From Nostocales cyanobacterium HT-58-2 (GTDB taxonomy: Bacteria; Cyanobacteriota; Cyanobacteriia; Cyanobacteriales; Nostocaceae): 64,000 bases of DNA. Positions within the stretch are counted from its first letter, which is position 1. Every line of letters begins with the position of its first letter. Location of the stretch: assembly GCA_002163975.1 (NCBI GenBank), contig CP019636.1, positions 5,087,501 to 5,151,500 of the forward strand, written 5' to 3'. A program made the translations under genes and the position numbers. Of the stretch, positions 1-8,924 are shown piece after piece. The notes beneath the pieces are model-generated. The model did not search any database, had not been told where the DNA came from, and saw only the letters and a program-made list of their open reading frames with translations.

Positions 1-2
1 TA

Positions 3-1589
3 ACCATTCGCAATGTCCGATTGTGGGATACACGTCCTCTTTTAGAAAGCAACCGTCAGTTGCAACAAATCCGACCTTACTACAAGTTTCCCGACGCTGA
101 CATTGACCGCTACACCCTCAAACGAGACAAGAGCACTGAAAAGCAACAAACAATCATAGCAGCAAGGGAACTAGATTATGGCGACGTTCCCGAACAAGCA
201 CAGACGTGGGTGAATAAACACCTTATTTATACTCATGGCTATGGCTTTACACTCAGCCCCGTGAATCTTGTTGCTCCTGGCGGATTACCTTATTACTATG
301 TCAAAGATATTGGAGTTGATAATACACAGGGTCAGGGTTCATTACAAATATCAAATGAATCAGTTCGCTCAAGTATTCCCATTGGTCAACCGCGGATTTA
401 CTATGGCGAAATCACCAACACTTATGTCATGACGGGGACAAAAACCCAGGAATTAGACTACCCTACTGGAGATGAGAACGTCTATAACATCTACGATGGA
501 CGCGGCGGAATTTCGATTGGCCCTCTGTGGAGACGCTTAGTGTTTGCCCAATATCTAAGAGATTGGCAGATGCTGCTAACGCGCAATTTCACTCCACAAA
601 CCAAGCTGCTGTTTCGTCGCAACATTCAAGAACGAGTCCAGGCGATCGCTCCTTTTTTAAAATACGACAGTGACCCCTATTTAGTTGCCGCAGACGGAGG
701 ACAAACAGATATCAAAGGTGAAAACACTTATCTCTACTGGATTATTGACGCTTACACCACAAGCGATCGCTACCCATATTCTGATCCAGGGAAAAATAGA
801 TTTAACTATATACGCAATTCTGTCAAAGTTGTCGTCGATGCCTACAATGGTACTGTCAATTTCTACGTTGCCGATCCTACAGATCCAATTATTCATACTT
901 TAGGGGCTATTTTTCCTAAGTTATTGAAACCGTTGGATGAAATGCCAGTTGCCCTCCGCAGCCACATCCGTTATCCACAAGACTTCTTCAGTATTCAATC
1001 TGAGCGATTGCTAACATATCATATGACAGACCCACAGGTTTTCTACAATCGGGAAGACTTGTGGCAAATCCCTAACGAGATTTACGGTAGTAAACAGCAG
1101 CAGGTAGAGCCTTACTACCTGATTATGAAACTCCCTCAAGCACAATCAGAAGAATTCATCTTACTACTGCCCTTTAAGCCTGTACAACGCGCTAATTTAA
1201 TTGCTTGGTTAGCAGCGCGTTCTGATGAGCAAGAATACGGCAAGATGTTGCTCTATGAATTTCCTAAGCAGCAGTTAGTTTATGGAACAGAACAAATTGA
1301 AGCTTTGATTAATCAAGATCCAGTGATTTCTCAGCAAATTTCCTTGTGGAACCGCCAAGGTTCAAAAGCAGTGCAAGGAAATTTGTTAGTGATTCCGATT
1401 GAACGTTCCTTGCTGTATGTCGAACCCCTTTATTTAGAAGCTGAACAAAACAGTCTACCAACGTTTGTTAGGGTGATTGTTGCCTATAACAACCAAATTG
1501 TCATGGCAGAAACTTTGGAACAAGCACTGGCTGCAATCTTTCAACAAAATAAACCTACAACACCAGCAATTGTGCGTCCAGTGCAGTAA
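3..1589 (+). CDS. UPF0182 family membrane protein, C-terminal part (left-truncated by window edge)
   Basis: The frame is open from the first bases of the window, so the TTG at 21 is an internal Leu codon and the true start lies off the left edge. The visible ~528 residues include the family-typical stretch NVRLWDTRPLL followed by QLQQIRPYYKFPDADIDRY, and PGGLPYYYVKDIG. UPF0182 proteins are roughly 900-1000 residues, with several N-terminal membrane helices and a large soluble C-terminal domain; only the soluble part is seen here. No function is established for the family that I can state from sequence. A degenerate copy of this gene's 3' end lies about 1 kb downstream (2505-2622). Confidence 0.9.
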   Translation, partial: TIRNVRLWDTRPLLESNRQLQQIRPYYKFPDADIDRYTLKRDKSTEKQQTIIAARELDYGDVPEQAQTWVNKHLIYTHGYGFTLSPVNLVAPGGLPYYYVKDIGVDNTQGQGSLQISNESVRSSIPIGQPRIYYGEITNTYVMTGTKTQELDYPTGDENVYNIYDGRGGISIGPLWRRLVFAQYLRDWQMLLTRNFTPQTKLLFRRNIQERVQAIAPFLKYDSDPYLVAADGGQTDIKGENTYLYWIIDAYTTSDRYPYSDPGKNRFNYIRNSVKVVVDAYNGTVNFYVADPTDPIIHTLGAIFPKLLKPLDEMPVALRSHIRYPQDFFSIQSERLLTYHMTDPQVFYNREDLWQIPNEIYGSKQQQVEPYYLIMKLPQAQSEEFILLLPFKPVQRANLIAWLAARSDEQEYGKMLLYEFPKQQLVYGTEQIEALINQDPVISQQISLWNRQGSKAVQGNLLVIPIERSLLYVEPLYLEAEQNSLPTFVRVIVAYNNQIVMAETLEQALAAIFQQNKPTTPAIVRPVQ

Positions 1590-1967
1590 CAAGCATCTCC
1601 GTGAGTACTGCCTACTTTTGCTACTTTTCACTCAGTACTTTTCTGGCACTTAATATTCAAAATTTGTTAGTATACCTCAGTACGGTAGCGGACAGACAAA
1701 CGATTAGTAAAGCAATAAACTAAAACTTATAAGCAAAGTGCAGATAAGAAGTATACATTACTCTTGCTCACTACTGAAACAAGTTGAAAAGACTGTTACC
1801 AAAGTAGATGGATACCTTAGACAGCCATATTAAGACCAAATCTGTACAAGACTTACAGTCAGGTTCTCATGAAAGCGAACTTGGCAGTCTTCAGCAAAAC
1901 TATACCTTCTTATGCAATTCTATAATGAAATATTTGGGCAAAAGTCATCGCAGTCGAAGTAGCAACG

Positions 1968-2468
1968 GTGGGCAATGAAGGAATGGTCGGGCTGCCCGTA
2001 TTCCTGGGAGCTAATACAATTCCCGGTCAGGCTTTTGCTCAGATTCCTGGCGTTGCCCTGAGGATGAGGACGGATGTCTTCCAACGCGAAGTGACTCCAG
2101 GTAGCCCACTTTACAACTTGCTGCAACGCTACACGCAAGCGCTATTTAATCAAATTGCTCAAGCAGCTGCTTGCAACCGCCTGCACTCTATTGAAGAGCG
2201 ATTTTGCCGCTGGATGCTAATGACCGAAGACCAAGTCGGGTCAAACCAGTTTCCCCTCACCCAAGAGTTCATAGCGCAAATGCTGGGTGTACGTCGTGCC
2301 AGCGTGAGTGTGGTTGCCGCTACTATTCAGAGGGCAGGGTTCATCAACTACAAGCGTGGGAAGATGACGATTCTTGACCGAGAAGGTCTCCAAGCCGCTA
2401 CCTGTGAGTGTTATGCAATCATTAAAGAGGAGTTTGAACGCTTGGTGGGAGGCGATTCGATATATTAA
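1968..2468 (+). CDS. Crp/Fnr-family regulator, N-terminally truncated (probable remnant)
   Basis: The 166 residues from a GTG start begin within the cyclic-nucleotide-binding-like domain (VGNEGMVGLPVFLG) and run through dimerisation helix and winged helix-turn-helix (about residues 95-130: FPLTQEFIAQMLGVRRASVS, then GFINYKRGKMTILD). Family members of this type are about 220-240 residues, so some 60 N-terminal residues are missing. The frame is closed by TGA at 1926-1928, and the bases before it do not encode the missing domain start in any frame I can read. DNA binding could persist but sensing should be damaged. It may be expressed as a short protein or be a decaying gene. Confidence 0.7.
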   Translation: MGNEGMVGLPVFLGANTIPGQAFAQIPGVALRMRTDVFQREVTPGSPLYNLLQRYTQALFNQIAQAAACNRLHSIEERFCRWMLMTEDQVGSNQFPLTQEFIAQMLGVRRASVSVVAATIQRAGFINYKRGKMTILDREGLQAATCECYAIIKEEFERLVGGDSIY

Positions 2469-2504
2469 TGCCAATGATTTCTCACTCGATTCTTAGAAGG
2501 TCAT

Positions 2505-2622
2505 TTGTTGGTGATTTCCATTGAGTAATATCTTGTGAATCGCTATCTTTATGAGCTGAACAAAATAGCCTGCTAACGTTTGTTAGAGCCATTGTTGCCC
2601 ATAACTCACATAGAATTGTACG
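2505..2622 (+). pseudogene. Degenerate copy of the UPF0182 gene 3' end
   Basis: This stretch aligns to about 1383-1504 of the upstream UPF0182 gene. The best block, AGCTGAACAAAAtAGcCT followed by AACGTTTGTTAG and ATTGTTGCCcATAAC, differs from the parent by scattered transitions, with small gaps upstream and an in-frame stop after LLVISIE. It is not translatable as a protein. It lies directly after the truncated Crp-family gene, so that gene is flanked on both sides by UPF0182 3'-end sequence, implying an old duplication followed by deletion and decay. Confidence 0.75.
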
Positions 2623-2854
2623 TTCTGTACAGCAAGACATAAATTAAGCTTCAAATAGCGAGAATGATACCCAAAGTCAAAAATTTATTCCACACATTCT
2701 TGTAACCTCCTAAAAGCATAAACTTTGAATACTTAAAGGAGAAAATTTTGAATTTTTAATGCACAAATTTAGAATTGCTTATAATTTAGGTCTTCATTAC
2801 CATGCATTAAGCAAATCAAGAATTGGGAATTTTTAATCTTGTATTTTGAAATTC

Positions 2855-3031
2855 TTATAATATAGTCCTTTTTCTCGCTTGATAATCGAGTAAAGCTCCT
2901 TGACTCACTACAGTCCGACCATTTCTTCTGGTAGTAGGAATTTGCCCTTTCTGCAAAGCCATATACAGAGTTGACTGTTCTACTTGTAGGTATTTCGCTG
3001 CTTGTACAAGTGAAATGCCACGCTTAAGCAT
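2855..3031 (-). CDS. Small excisionase/HTH_17-type DNA-binding protein
   Basis: A 58-residue protein when started at the ATG at 3031, which has a purine-rich AAGGAAGAG upstream; a longer frame opens at 3079 but its extra residues do not look like domain. The sequence GISLVQAAKYLQVEQSTLYMALQKG, then IPTTRRNGRTVVS, is the helix-turn-helix plus wing of the MerR/excisionase-like HTH_17 family, which covers almost the whole protein. Such proteins are stand-alone small regulators or recombination directionality factors. No integrase is nearby, so a regulatory role is more likely. Function is uncertain. Confidence 0.65.
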   Translation of the reverse strand: MLKRGISLVQAAKYLQVEQSTLYMALQKGQIPTTRRNGRTVVSQGALLDYQARKRTIL

Positions 3032-3257
3032 ACTATTCTCTTCCTTGCCTATTTTGAAGGCGACAAATGAAGGAAACAAAACATGGCGAAATGTAAAAAA
3101 CTACTTAAGAAATCTGAAGTTTCTTAGTAATTCGTAACAGAATTAACATGAATTCAAAAATTCCTAATACCAAGCCTGTGCGGTGTCAAAGAAGAACAGC
3201 ACAGCAAATTTGATGCAAACCTAATTAGATCGTCATCTAAGAACATCATAACAAAAG

Positions 3258-3824
3258 ATGAACAATGAGGAGTTTAAAATTCTGCTGCGTTTTTTTAAAG
3301 CGTTGGCGGATGAAAGCCGACTCAAAATTTTGGGTATTCTGGCAAATCAGGAATGTAGCGTTGAGGAGTTGGCAGCGCTACTACAACTTAAGGAACCAAC
3401 TGTATCGCATCATTTAGCAAAACTGAAAGAACTTAATTTGGTTACTATGCGCCCAGAGGGCAATGCTCGTTTGTACCAATTGGATAATCACGCTCTGCAA
3501 AGCATCAGCAAGGAAATTTTTACGCCGGAGAAAATAGCCTCTTTGGGTGAGGATGTAGATACTGAAGCGTGGGAGAGCAAAGTCCTTAGAACTTACATTG
3601 AGGGGAATCGCCTGAGGGAAATTCCTGCCAGCCGCAAAAAGCGCTTTGTGATTCTTAAATGGTTGGCAAGCAAATTTGAGGCGGGGTTAAACTACCAGGA
3701 GCACACAGTTAATGAAATTCTCAGGTGCTACCATCCTGACTACGCCACCTTACGACGAGAGTTAATCAGCTACCAGTTGATGCGAAAGGAAAATGGAGTG
3801 TATTGGCGTTTTGTACAGGAATAA
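3258..3824 (+). CDS. ArsR-family transcriptional regulator with DUF2087 domain
   Basis: The N-terminal ~90 residues form an ArsR winged helix (FKALADESRLKILGILANQECSVEELAALL, recognition helix near KEPTVSHHLAKLKEL). There is no CxC metal-binding pair, so a metal sensor role is not supported. The C-terminal part (about 105-188: ASRKKRFVILKWLASKFEAG, then YQEHTVNEIL, then DYATLRRELI) matches the DUF2087 type often attached to ArsR regulators. Length of 188 residues fits that architecture. No obvious target gene is adjacent; the neighbours are unrelated membrane proteins. Confidence 0.85.
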   Translation: MNNEEFKILLRFFKALADESRLKILGILANQECSVEELAALLQLKEPTVSHHLAKLKELNLVTMRPEGNARLYQLDNHALQSISKEIFTPEKIASLGEDVDTEAWESKVLRTYIEGNRLREIPASRKKRFVILKWLASKFEAGLNYQEHTVNEILRCYHPDYATLRRELISYQLMRKENGVYWRFVQE

Positions 3825-4211
3825 CAAGGTTCATGAATCATGACTTGCTATGGCAATTGATTTGAAATGAGTCAAGGGAATTGGGTGTTATCATCCAACC
3901 TTCTAGAATTATCTATGTACATAAATATCCTTTTCAAAAGCTTTTTATACTATATCTCCGTATTTTCTTGGTTTTGCTAGAGAAAATAAACAAAATATTT
4001 ACATTTTTTTGAGAGATTTCATTAAAAATACACAAACAAACATTCAGCTAATTTATTAATTTTGGATGAGGAAGTTAGTATAATTTACATCTCTCTGTTG
4101 CCATAACTTGGGGTTTGTTAATTTTTTCGGCAGCAGATACAGTCTTTGAGCGAGGGTGCGGCTCTTTATTAGCTAAGTTGTCTTCACACTGGATACCAGT
4201 AGGTTTTCGTT
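3825..4211. other. Gene-free AT-rich spacer
   Basis: 387 bases between the ArsR gene and the next membrane-protein gene. It is AT-rich with poly-T and poly-A runs near 3955-4075. I see no coding potential, RNA gene or strong hairpin. It presumably carries the promoter of the gene at 4212. Confidence 0.5.
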
Positions 4212-4841
4212 ATGCTCAAAAAAATCTTACTGCCCACCGTAGTTATATCAGGTACACTCTTTGCTTCTTTCATATTGCTCTTAGCTTTGCAAGGCTCTAA
4301 GCCTGTGAAGATCCAAGTGGAAGGTCAAGAAGTTTTCTATGGCGAAATAAAAGATATTGTTTCTCCCGGAGTGGGAGCTGCATTCAGTCTAGGATTTGGA
4401 CTTTCGGGTGTAGTCTTGTGGGGATGGCAACAGTCCTTACGTCAATCTTCTCATTTAGAAAAGCAGTTGTCTTATCTTCAAAAGCTGATATCAGAAAAAG
4501 ATTCTCAAATTCATGAGCTTAAGCTTTCACCATCTGGTTCAATGCTTTCTCAACTTAAATGGTTTTTAGAAGAAGATGAGAATAAGACTCAAGTCGTCAC
4601 GTCTACCACACAAGCCGCTTTTAGTACACAGACTACGACACCCGTGACTACAGGAGATGAACCTACAATTTCTCAAGCTGTTACCAAACCCTTGGTCATC
4701 ACCAATAATGTACACGAGTCTCAACCAATAACAATTAGTCAATTATCTGTGCAAACAGCGACTTCTACATTCCCTTCGGCTCAATCTGTCTTGGGGTTAA
4801 CTCAAAGATACAATCATCAGACTTCTATGACTGATGCTTGA
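4212..4841 (+). CDS. Hypothetical membrane protein with coiled coil and Thr-rich tail
   Basis: A 209-residue protein not recognised as a named family. One hydrophobic helix spans about residues 7-27 and a second about 50-72 (GVGAAFSLGFGLSGVVLWGW), separated by a short loop. A heptad-like segment follows at about 78-103 (HLEKQLSYLQKLISEKDSQI), then a Ser/Thr/Gln-rich low-complexity tail to the end. The likely topology is two membrane passes with the coiled coil and tail on the same side. AGTAGG 7 bases before the ATG may serve as ribosome binding site. Function unknown. Confidence 0.7.
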   Translation: MLKKILLPTVVISGTLFASFILLLALQGSKPVKIQVEGQEVFYGEIKDIVSPGVGAAFSLGFGLSGVVLWGWQQSLRQSSHLEKQLSYLQKLISEKDSQIHELKLSPSGSMLSQLKWFLEEDENKTQVVTSTTQAAFSTQTTTPVTTGDEPTISQAVTKPLVITNNVHESQPITISQLSVQTATSTFPSAQSVLGLTQRYNHQTSMTDA

Positions 4842-4867
4842 GCTACCTTTTATTAAATGTTTGCAAT

Positions 4868-4960
4868 AGACTTCTTGCATAAATCTTTGCCCACTCTTCC
4901 AGATGAGCAAAGCTCTACACCCTAAATCCCTCTCCCAAGCTTGAGAAAGGAGTTTAGGGT
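4868..4960. repeat. Repeat: MITE-type terminus plus CCCTAAA hairpin
   Basis: Bases 4868-4884 (AGACTTCTTGCATAAAT) match the left terminus of the elements at 24046 and 38779. Downstream, CCCTAAA (4920-4926) and TTTAGGG (4953-4959) are inverted around CTCTCC...GGAG, a hairpin also seen in degenerate form near 24200-24250. No matching right terminus was found, so this may be a partial copy. Confidence 0.5.
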
Positions 4961-5001
4961 AAGGGGGGATGAGGTCAATTCATGTTGGCTGAGGTGTTAG
5001 C

Positions 5002-5054
5002 AATCCCACGACTATGAAAACATCGCTTACACTCGTTTTCATAGTCGTGGGATT
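5002..5054. repeat. Perfect 20-bp inverted repeat (hairpin, 13-nt loop)
   Basis: AATCCCACGACTATGAAAAC at 5002-5021 is exactly reverse-complemented at 5035-5054, with a 13-base loop. It lies in a 516-base intergenic space between two co-oriented membrane-protein genes. No T-run follows, so it does not look like a standard intrinsic terminator. It may be a palindromic mobile repeat or part of a structured transcript. Confidence 0.8.
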
Positions 5055-5372
5055 ATTGCCTTGCAGGGAAGCCCGTAAGTGCTTTTTGCCGTACAGAATT
5101 TTCCAAAGACTAGTAGGGTACGCGCCACCTCCTCTAGCTGACAAGCAATAAGCTTGATTCTGTAATCCTTGTTAGCCAAGGGATGAAACATTTCTTTATC
5201 TCCTTATACGTCACGTGAAGAGCTTTGCCAGGTTGAATTTACACCTTTTGTTGGTTTTTGTTGGTTTTTGCCGGGAAAAATTTTTGGCAAATAGACAAAT
5301 GTTACAAACAATGTTCCCAATTTTTGTCAATATATTATTATTTCCAAACAAAATCACTTGGCAATAATCGGC

Positions 5373-6104
5373 ATGAGTGAAAAAACAATAGAAAGCTACG
5401 GCAAGGGTTTTCTAGTTCTACTTTTGCCTATCTCGTTCTTAATTATTTTCCTTGTTGCAACTTGGCGGATTTGGCTAGGACTCATCCTGCTCGTCTTGGC
5501 TTTCAATATCTGGCAACTCTATAAATGGCAACAGTGGTGTCAACAAGTTAACCCGATTTTCCATCAACTCATTCGGGAAAATCAGGGCAGAATTACGCCA
5601 ATGGACTTGGCAATCAAAGGCAATTTTGCTGGCGAAAGGGCAAAACGTTACCTAGATACTAAAGCAACGGAATTTGGTGCTAGTACCGCTAACGCGGATG
5701 ATGGAAGCAAAGTTTACTACTTTATTACTGCAAGTACTCTGGGCAGCATTCTTGACAGTAGCGAACCACCAAAAGAACTTGCGAGTACAACGGTTTCCCA
5801 GTACGCCCTACCATTTCTAGCATCACCACCACCCAAGACAAATTTACAAGAACTAGAACCTGAATTACCACCACACTCAACTAAGGAGGAATCAGTAAAA
5901 CCGCTGGAAAAACAATTGATTTTTGGCTCTCTTATTCAATCTGAACTTGCCAAGCGTCTCAATGTTTATTCCAGCACAGTGTATAAGCGGCGCGATGATC
6001 CAGATTTTCCAGAATGGAGTCGCACTCGAGATCCTGATGGTATTGCCTGGAAATACTCCCGAAAAACGAAAGAGTTTTTCCCAGTTGAAGAAGGCGAAAG
6101 TTAA
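5373..6104 (+). CDS. Hypothetical protein: two N-terminal membrane helices, C-terminal HTH-like segment
   Basis: The ATG at 5373 is preferred to the TTG at 5358. The product (243 residues) has two hydrophobic helices at about 12-45 (LVLLLPISFLIIFLVATW, then LGLILLVLAFNIWQLY). A soluble part follows with a winged-helix-like stretch (RENQGRITPMDLAIKG...AKRYLDTKATEFGA) and, near the end, QSELAKRLNVYSSTVYKRR, which resembles a helix-turn-helix. A Pro-rich linker (about 140-180) separates the two. A membrane-anchored DNA-binding role is conceivable but unproven; I do not recognise a named family. Confidence 0.7.
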   Translation: MSEKTIESYGKGFLVLLLPISFLIIFLVATWRIWLGLILLVLAFNIWQLYKWQQWCQQVNPIFHQLIRENQGRITPMDLAIKGNFAGERAKRYLDTKATEFGASTANADDGSKVYYFITASTLGSILDSSEPPKELASTTVSQYALPFLASPPPKTNLQELEPELPPHSTKEESVKPLEKQLIFGSLIQSELAKRLNVYSSTVYKRRDDPDFPEWSRTRDPDGIAWKYSRKTKEFFPVEEGES

Positions 6105-6117
6105 AAGAAAATTCTTT

Positions 6118-7260
6118 TTACTTTTCCATTTTGCCTTGTAAACCGACAGCTTCGGAGATGGAATTTAATCCGCTTTGTTCTAGCCTAGATACTAAACCTT
6201 TCAGAATGTGGCGTATCATGGCTGGACCTTCGTAAATCCAGCCTGTATATAGCTGAATCAGGCATGCACCAGCAGTGATTTTCTCCCAAGCATCTTCAGG
6301 AGTAAAAATGCCACCAACGCCAATAATCGGTAATTGACCTGCGGTTTGCTGCCAAATAAAACGAATGACTTCGGTGGAACGTTCCCTCAATGGGGCACCA
6401 CTAATACCACCAGCTTCTTGTTGAGGTGATTTACCAGTTTGGGCAATAACCTGGGTTTTGAGTCCGTCCCTGCTAATGGTGGTATTGGTGGCAATAATTC
6501 CAGCCAATTGATAGGTTTTTGCCAGGGAAATGATATCAGCGATCGCCTCCCATTCTAAATCAGGAGCTATCTTGACAAAAATCGGCTTTTGTGGGTCATT
6601 TTCCTGTTGCAAAGCCTCCAAGATAGAACTGAGCATGGCAGCATCTTGGAGCGATCGCAACCCTGGTGTATTAGGGGAAGAGACATTGACAACAAAATAG
6701 TCTCCAAAATCTTTGAGTAAGCGAAAACTACTAAGATAATCCTTTGCGGCTTCTTCTAGAGGAGTTATCTTAGATTTGCCCAGATTGACACCTATCGGTA
6801 TAGACAGGTTTAACTCTTGCTTAATTTCCGCCAACCGCGCTGCCATTGCTGCTGCACCTTGATTGTTAAAGCCCATACGGTTAAGGGCAGCTTGATCCAA
6901 GGGCAAGCGAAACAAGCGAGGACGGGGATTGCCTGGCTGTGCATGAAAAGTGACAGTTCCGACTTCTGCAAATCCAAAACCAAGTCTTGACCAAATTGGG
7001 ACAGCAACGCCATCCTTATCAAACCCAGCTGCCAAACCCAAAGGGTTGGGGAAGTGTAGCCCAAATAGAGTTTGTTCCAGACGTGCATCCGACAGGCAAA
7101 AGGAATGCACCAGAAATTGGTTGATCCAGTTTGCGGGTGCTTGGTAGGAAGTTTTTCCCAACCAGCTTAAACTGCGAATTGTTGAGGAGTGCATCCACTC
7201 TGGATCTGCTTTGACCAGAGTAAACAAAAGAGGACGAAGTGCATCTTTATAAATATCCAC
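6118..7260 (-). CDS. pyrD: Dihydroorotate dehydrogenase (quinone), class 2
   Basis: Catalyses oxidation of dihydroorotate to orotate in pyrimidine synthesis, passing electrons through FMN to membrane quinone. At 380 residues it has the class 2 N-terminal extension before the barrel. FMN/substrate motifs are visible: NPLGLAAGFDKDG, NRMGFNNQG, GVNLGKSK, YFVVNVSSPNTPGLR (with the catalytic Ser in this region), VKIAPDL, NTTISR, and IIGVGGIFTPEDAWEKI near the C-terminus. The start is a GTG. It is convergent with the membrane protein gene ending at 6104, leaving only 13 bases between stops. Confidence 0.97.
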   Translation of the reverse strand: MDIYKDALRPLLFTLVKADPEWMHSSTIRSLSWLGKTSYQAPANWINQFLVHSFCLSDARLEQTLFGLHFPNPLGLAAGFDKDGVAVPIWSRLGFGFAEVGTVTFHAQPGNPRPRLFRLPLDQAALNRMGFNNQGAAAMAARLAEIKQELNLSIPIGVNLGKSKITPLEEAAKDYLSSFRLLKDFGDYFVVNVSSPNTPGLRSLQDAAMLSSILEALQQENDPQKPIFVKIAPDLEWEAIADIISLAKTYQLAGIIATNTTISRDGLKTQVIAQTGKSPQQEAGGISGAPLRERSTEVIRFIWQQTAGQLPIIGVGGIFTPEDAWEKITAGACLIQLYTGWIYEGPAMIRHILKGLVSRLEQSGLNSISEAVGLQGKMEK

Positions 7261-7751
7261 AATCTAAAATTTTAAATTGCTGAGTTTGAGTAGTGTTGTA
7301 AGCGTCTTATATAGTAACAAGCTAAGTTGAGTAATCACACCAGATGTTGACACCATACTGTTGCTGACATAACAATCTACAGCCTCCGAACAACAAATTA
7401 TTTTCTTGGGGCGCGTCCGTCGGAGGATTAGAGAAGAAAACAGAGCAATTGCAAGATGTTTGGATGGTGAACTGCTTTTTGTTAGCGTTGCATTAGTCGT
7501 CTTTTGTAAGTCATCTGACAGAATTTTATAAGCTTGAGAATTTGCGAAAAGTCGCGCGGATGCTTGCTAGTCTTAGTTTATTTAAGTTTGAGCTACAAAA
7601 GTCATCTTTTAAATTCTTTTTGTAAATTTTAATAGCATCAGAATAAGTCACTAAAATCAGTTACTAAAATTTCTCTAGCGTTGTAACAAACTAGTTATAA
7701 TTGACTTCCAAATCTCAGAAATCTAGCTCGTTGAATCTGTTGCTTAATATT
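7261..7751. other. Intergenic region between divergent pyrD and DUF2256 genes
   Basis: About 490 bases holding both promoters. The only structure I note is a weak 7-bp inverted repeat (CCTCCGA 7383-7389, TCGGAGG 7420-7426) with a 30-base loop. No small ORF or RNA gene is convincing. Confidence 0.4.
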
Positions 7752-7919
7752 ATGGGACGTGCTCGTTCTAAATCTGACTTGCCTACAAAAATTTGTCCGG
7801 TATGTCAGCGCCCTTTTACTTGGCGCAAAAAATGGGCGGATTGCTGGGATGACGTCAAATACTGCTCAGAACGTTGCCGTCGTCGCCGTTCGCAGGCTCA
7901 AGATGAAACAAATGCATGA
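7752..7919 (+). CDS. DUF2256 family small zinc-ribbon-like protein
   Basis: A 55-residue protein from the ATG at 7752 (MGRARSKSDLPTKICPVCQR); a TTG-started extension from 7701 is not needed. It contains CPVC...CWDDVKYCSERCRRRR, two Cys pairs that look metal-binding, and RPFTWRKKWADCWD, the hallmark of DUF2256 proteins found across cyanobacteria and many proteobacteria. Function is not known. It sits just upstream of, and may be cotranscribed with, the isoaspartyl peptidase gene (30 bases apart). Confidence 0.85.
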   Translation: MGRARSKSDLPTKICPVCQRPFTWRKKWADCWDDVKYCSERCRRRRSQAQDETNA

Positions 7920-7949
7920 CCGTAAAGGTACGGAGAAATAAAAAAAGAG

Positions 7950-8909
7950 ATGGAGAAGGTACAACCTAAATTAATCATTCATGGTGGGGCTGGTAGTTCT
8001 CTAAAGGCAAAGGGAGGAGTGGAGACGATACGTCGTTCTCTCTACCAAGTCATAGAGGAAGTCTATTCTCTCCTAATATCAGGAGCATCTGCCAAAGAGG
8101 CGGTTGTGCGGGGTTGTCAAATGTTGGAAGATGACCCCCGTTTTAATGCTGGTACTGGTTCAGTGCTGCAATCGGATGGTCAAATTCGTATGAGTGCTTC
8201 TCTAATGGATGGGACATCCCAAAGCTTTAGTGGGGTCATTAATGTTTCGCGAGTGAAAAATCCCATTGACTTGGCGATCGCATTGCAATGCTCTCCTGAC
8301 CGCGTACTTTCAGATTACGGCGCAGCCGAACTAGCACGGGAGTTACAAATCCCCAGCTACAATGGCTTAACTGAGTTACGGTTGCAAGAGTGGATTCAAG
8401 AGCGTCAGGACAATTTTCAAAGAGCAATGGCTGGGGTAGTCGCAGAAGCAGAACTGGTGGAAACCAGCAATGCCCGACGCGGTACGATTGGTGTCGTTGC
8501 TTTGGATACTGAGGGAAAGCTAGCAGTAGGGACTTCTACTGGTGGTAAGGGATTTGAGCGGATTGGACGCGTGAGTGATTCTGCAATGCCAGCAGGGAAC
8601 TATGGGACAAAATATGCAGCAGTGAGTTGTACTGGTATTGGAGAGGATATTATCGATGAGTGCTTAGCACCACGAATTGTAGTGCGTGTCAGTGATGGAA
8701 TGTCCCTCAAAGAAGCGATGCAGCGCTCATTTACAGAAGCAAACGAACACAAGCGGGATTTTGGGGCGATCGCCCTTGATGCCAGTGGGGCGATCGCTTG
8801 GGGGAAAACCAGCGAAGCTCTGCTCGCCGCATACCATAATGGTGAGAAGATTGGCGACACCTTAGAGGTTCCCATTGGGACAGAAGTTGGCTGTATATAT
8901 GGCTGCTGA
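7950..8909 (+). CDS. Isoaspartyl peptidase / plant-type L-asparaginase (Ntn hydrolase)
   Basis: Hydrolyses beta-aspartyl dipeptides and probably asparagine. The N-terminal HGGAG motif, FNAGTGSVLQ, and the autocleavage site RRGTIGVVALD with the nucleophile Thr near residue 179 are all present. Downstream STGGKGFERIGRVSDSA is the substrate-binding part of the beta subunit. Length of 319 residues matches the precursor that self-cleaves into alpha and beta chains. The stop nearly abuts the convergent glmU stop (11 bases). Confidence 0.93.
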   Translation: MEKVQPKLIIHGGAGSSLKAKGGVETIRRSLYQVIEEVYSLLISGASAKEAVVRGCQMLEDDPRFNAGTGSVLQSDGQIRMSASLMDGTSQSFSGVINVSRVKNPIDLAIALQCSPDRVLSDYGAAELARELQIPSYNGLTELRLQEWIQERQDNFQRAMAGVVAEAELVETSNARRGTIGVVALDTEGKLAVGTSTGGKGFERIGRVSDSAMPAGNYGTKYAAVSCTGIGEDIIDECLAPRIVVRVSDGMSLKEAMQRSFTEANEHKRDFGAIALDASGAIAWGKTSEALLAAYHNGEKIGDTLEVPIGTEVGCIYGC

Positions 8910-8924
8910 GTAGAAACAACTCAG
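8906..8924. terminator. Small inverted repeat shared by two convergent stops
   Basis: CTGAGT (8906-8911) and ACTCAG (8919-8924) form a 6-bp hairpin overlapping both stop codons of the convergent isoaspartyl peptidase and glmU genes. It is too weak to call a terminator firmly. Confidence 0.25.

Noticed and set aside
1920..2138. Minus-strand open frame over the Crp-family remnant
   Set aside because: Shadow of the plus-strand sequence, which has clear family motifs.
2855..3031. Prophage or integrative element marker (excisionase)
   Set aside because: No integrase, att-like repeats or other phage genes nearby.
4115..4300. 61-codon open frame overlapping the start of the 4212 gene
   Set aside because: Out-of-frame overlap with a better supported gene with membrane helices and ribosome binding site.
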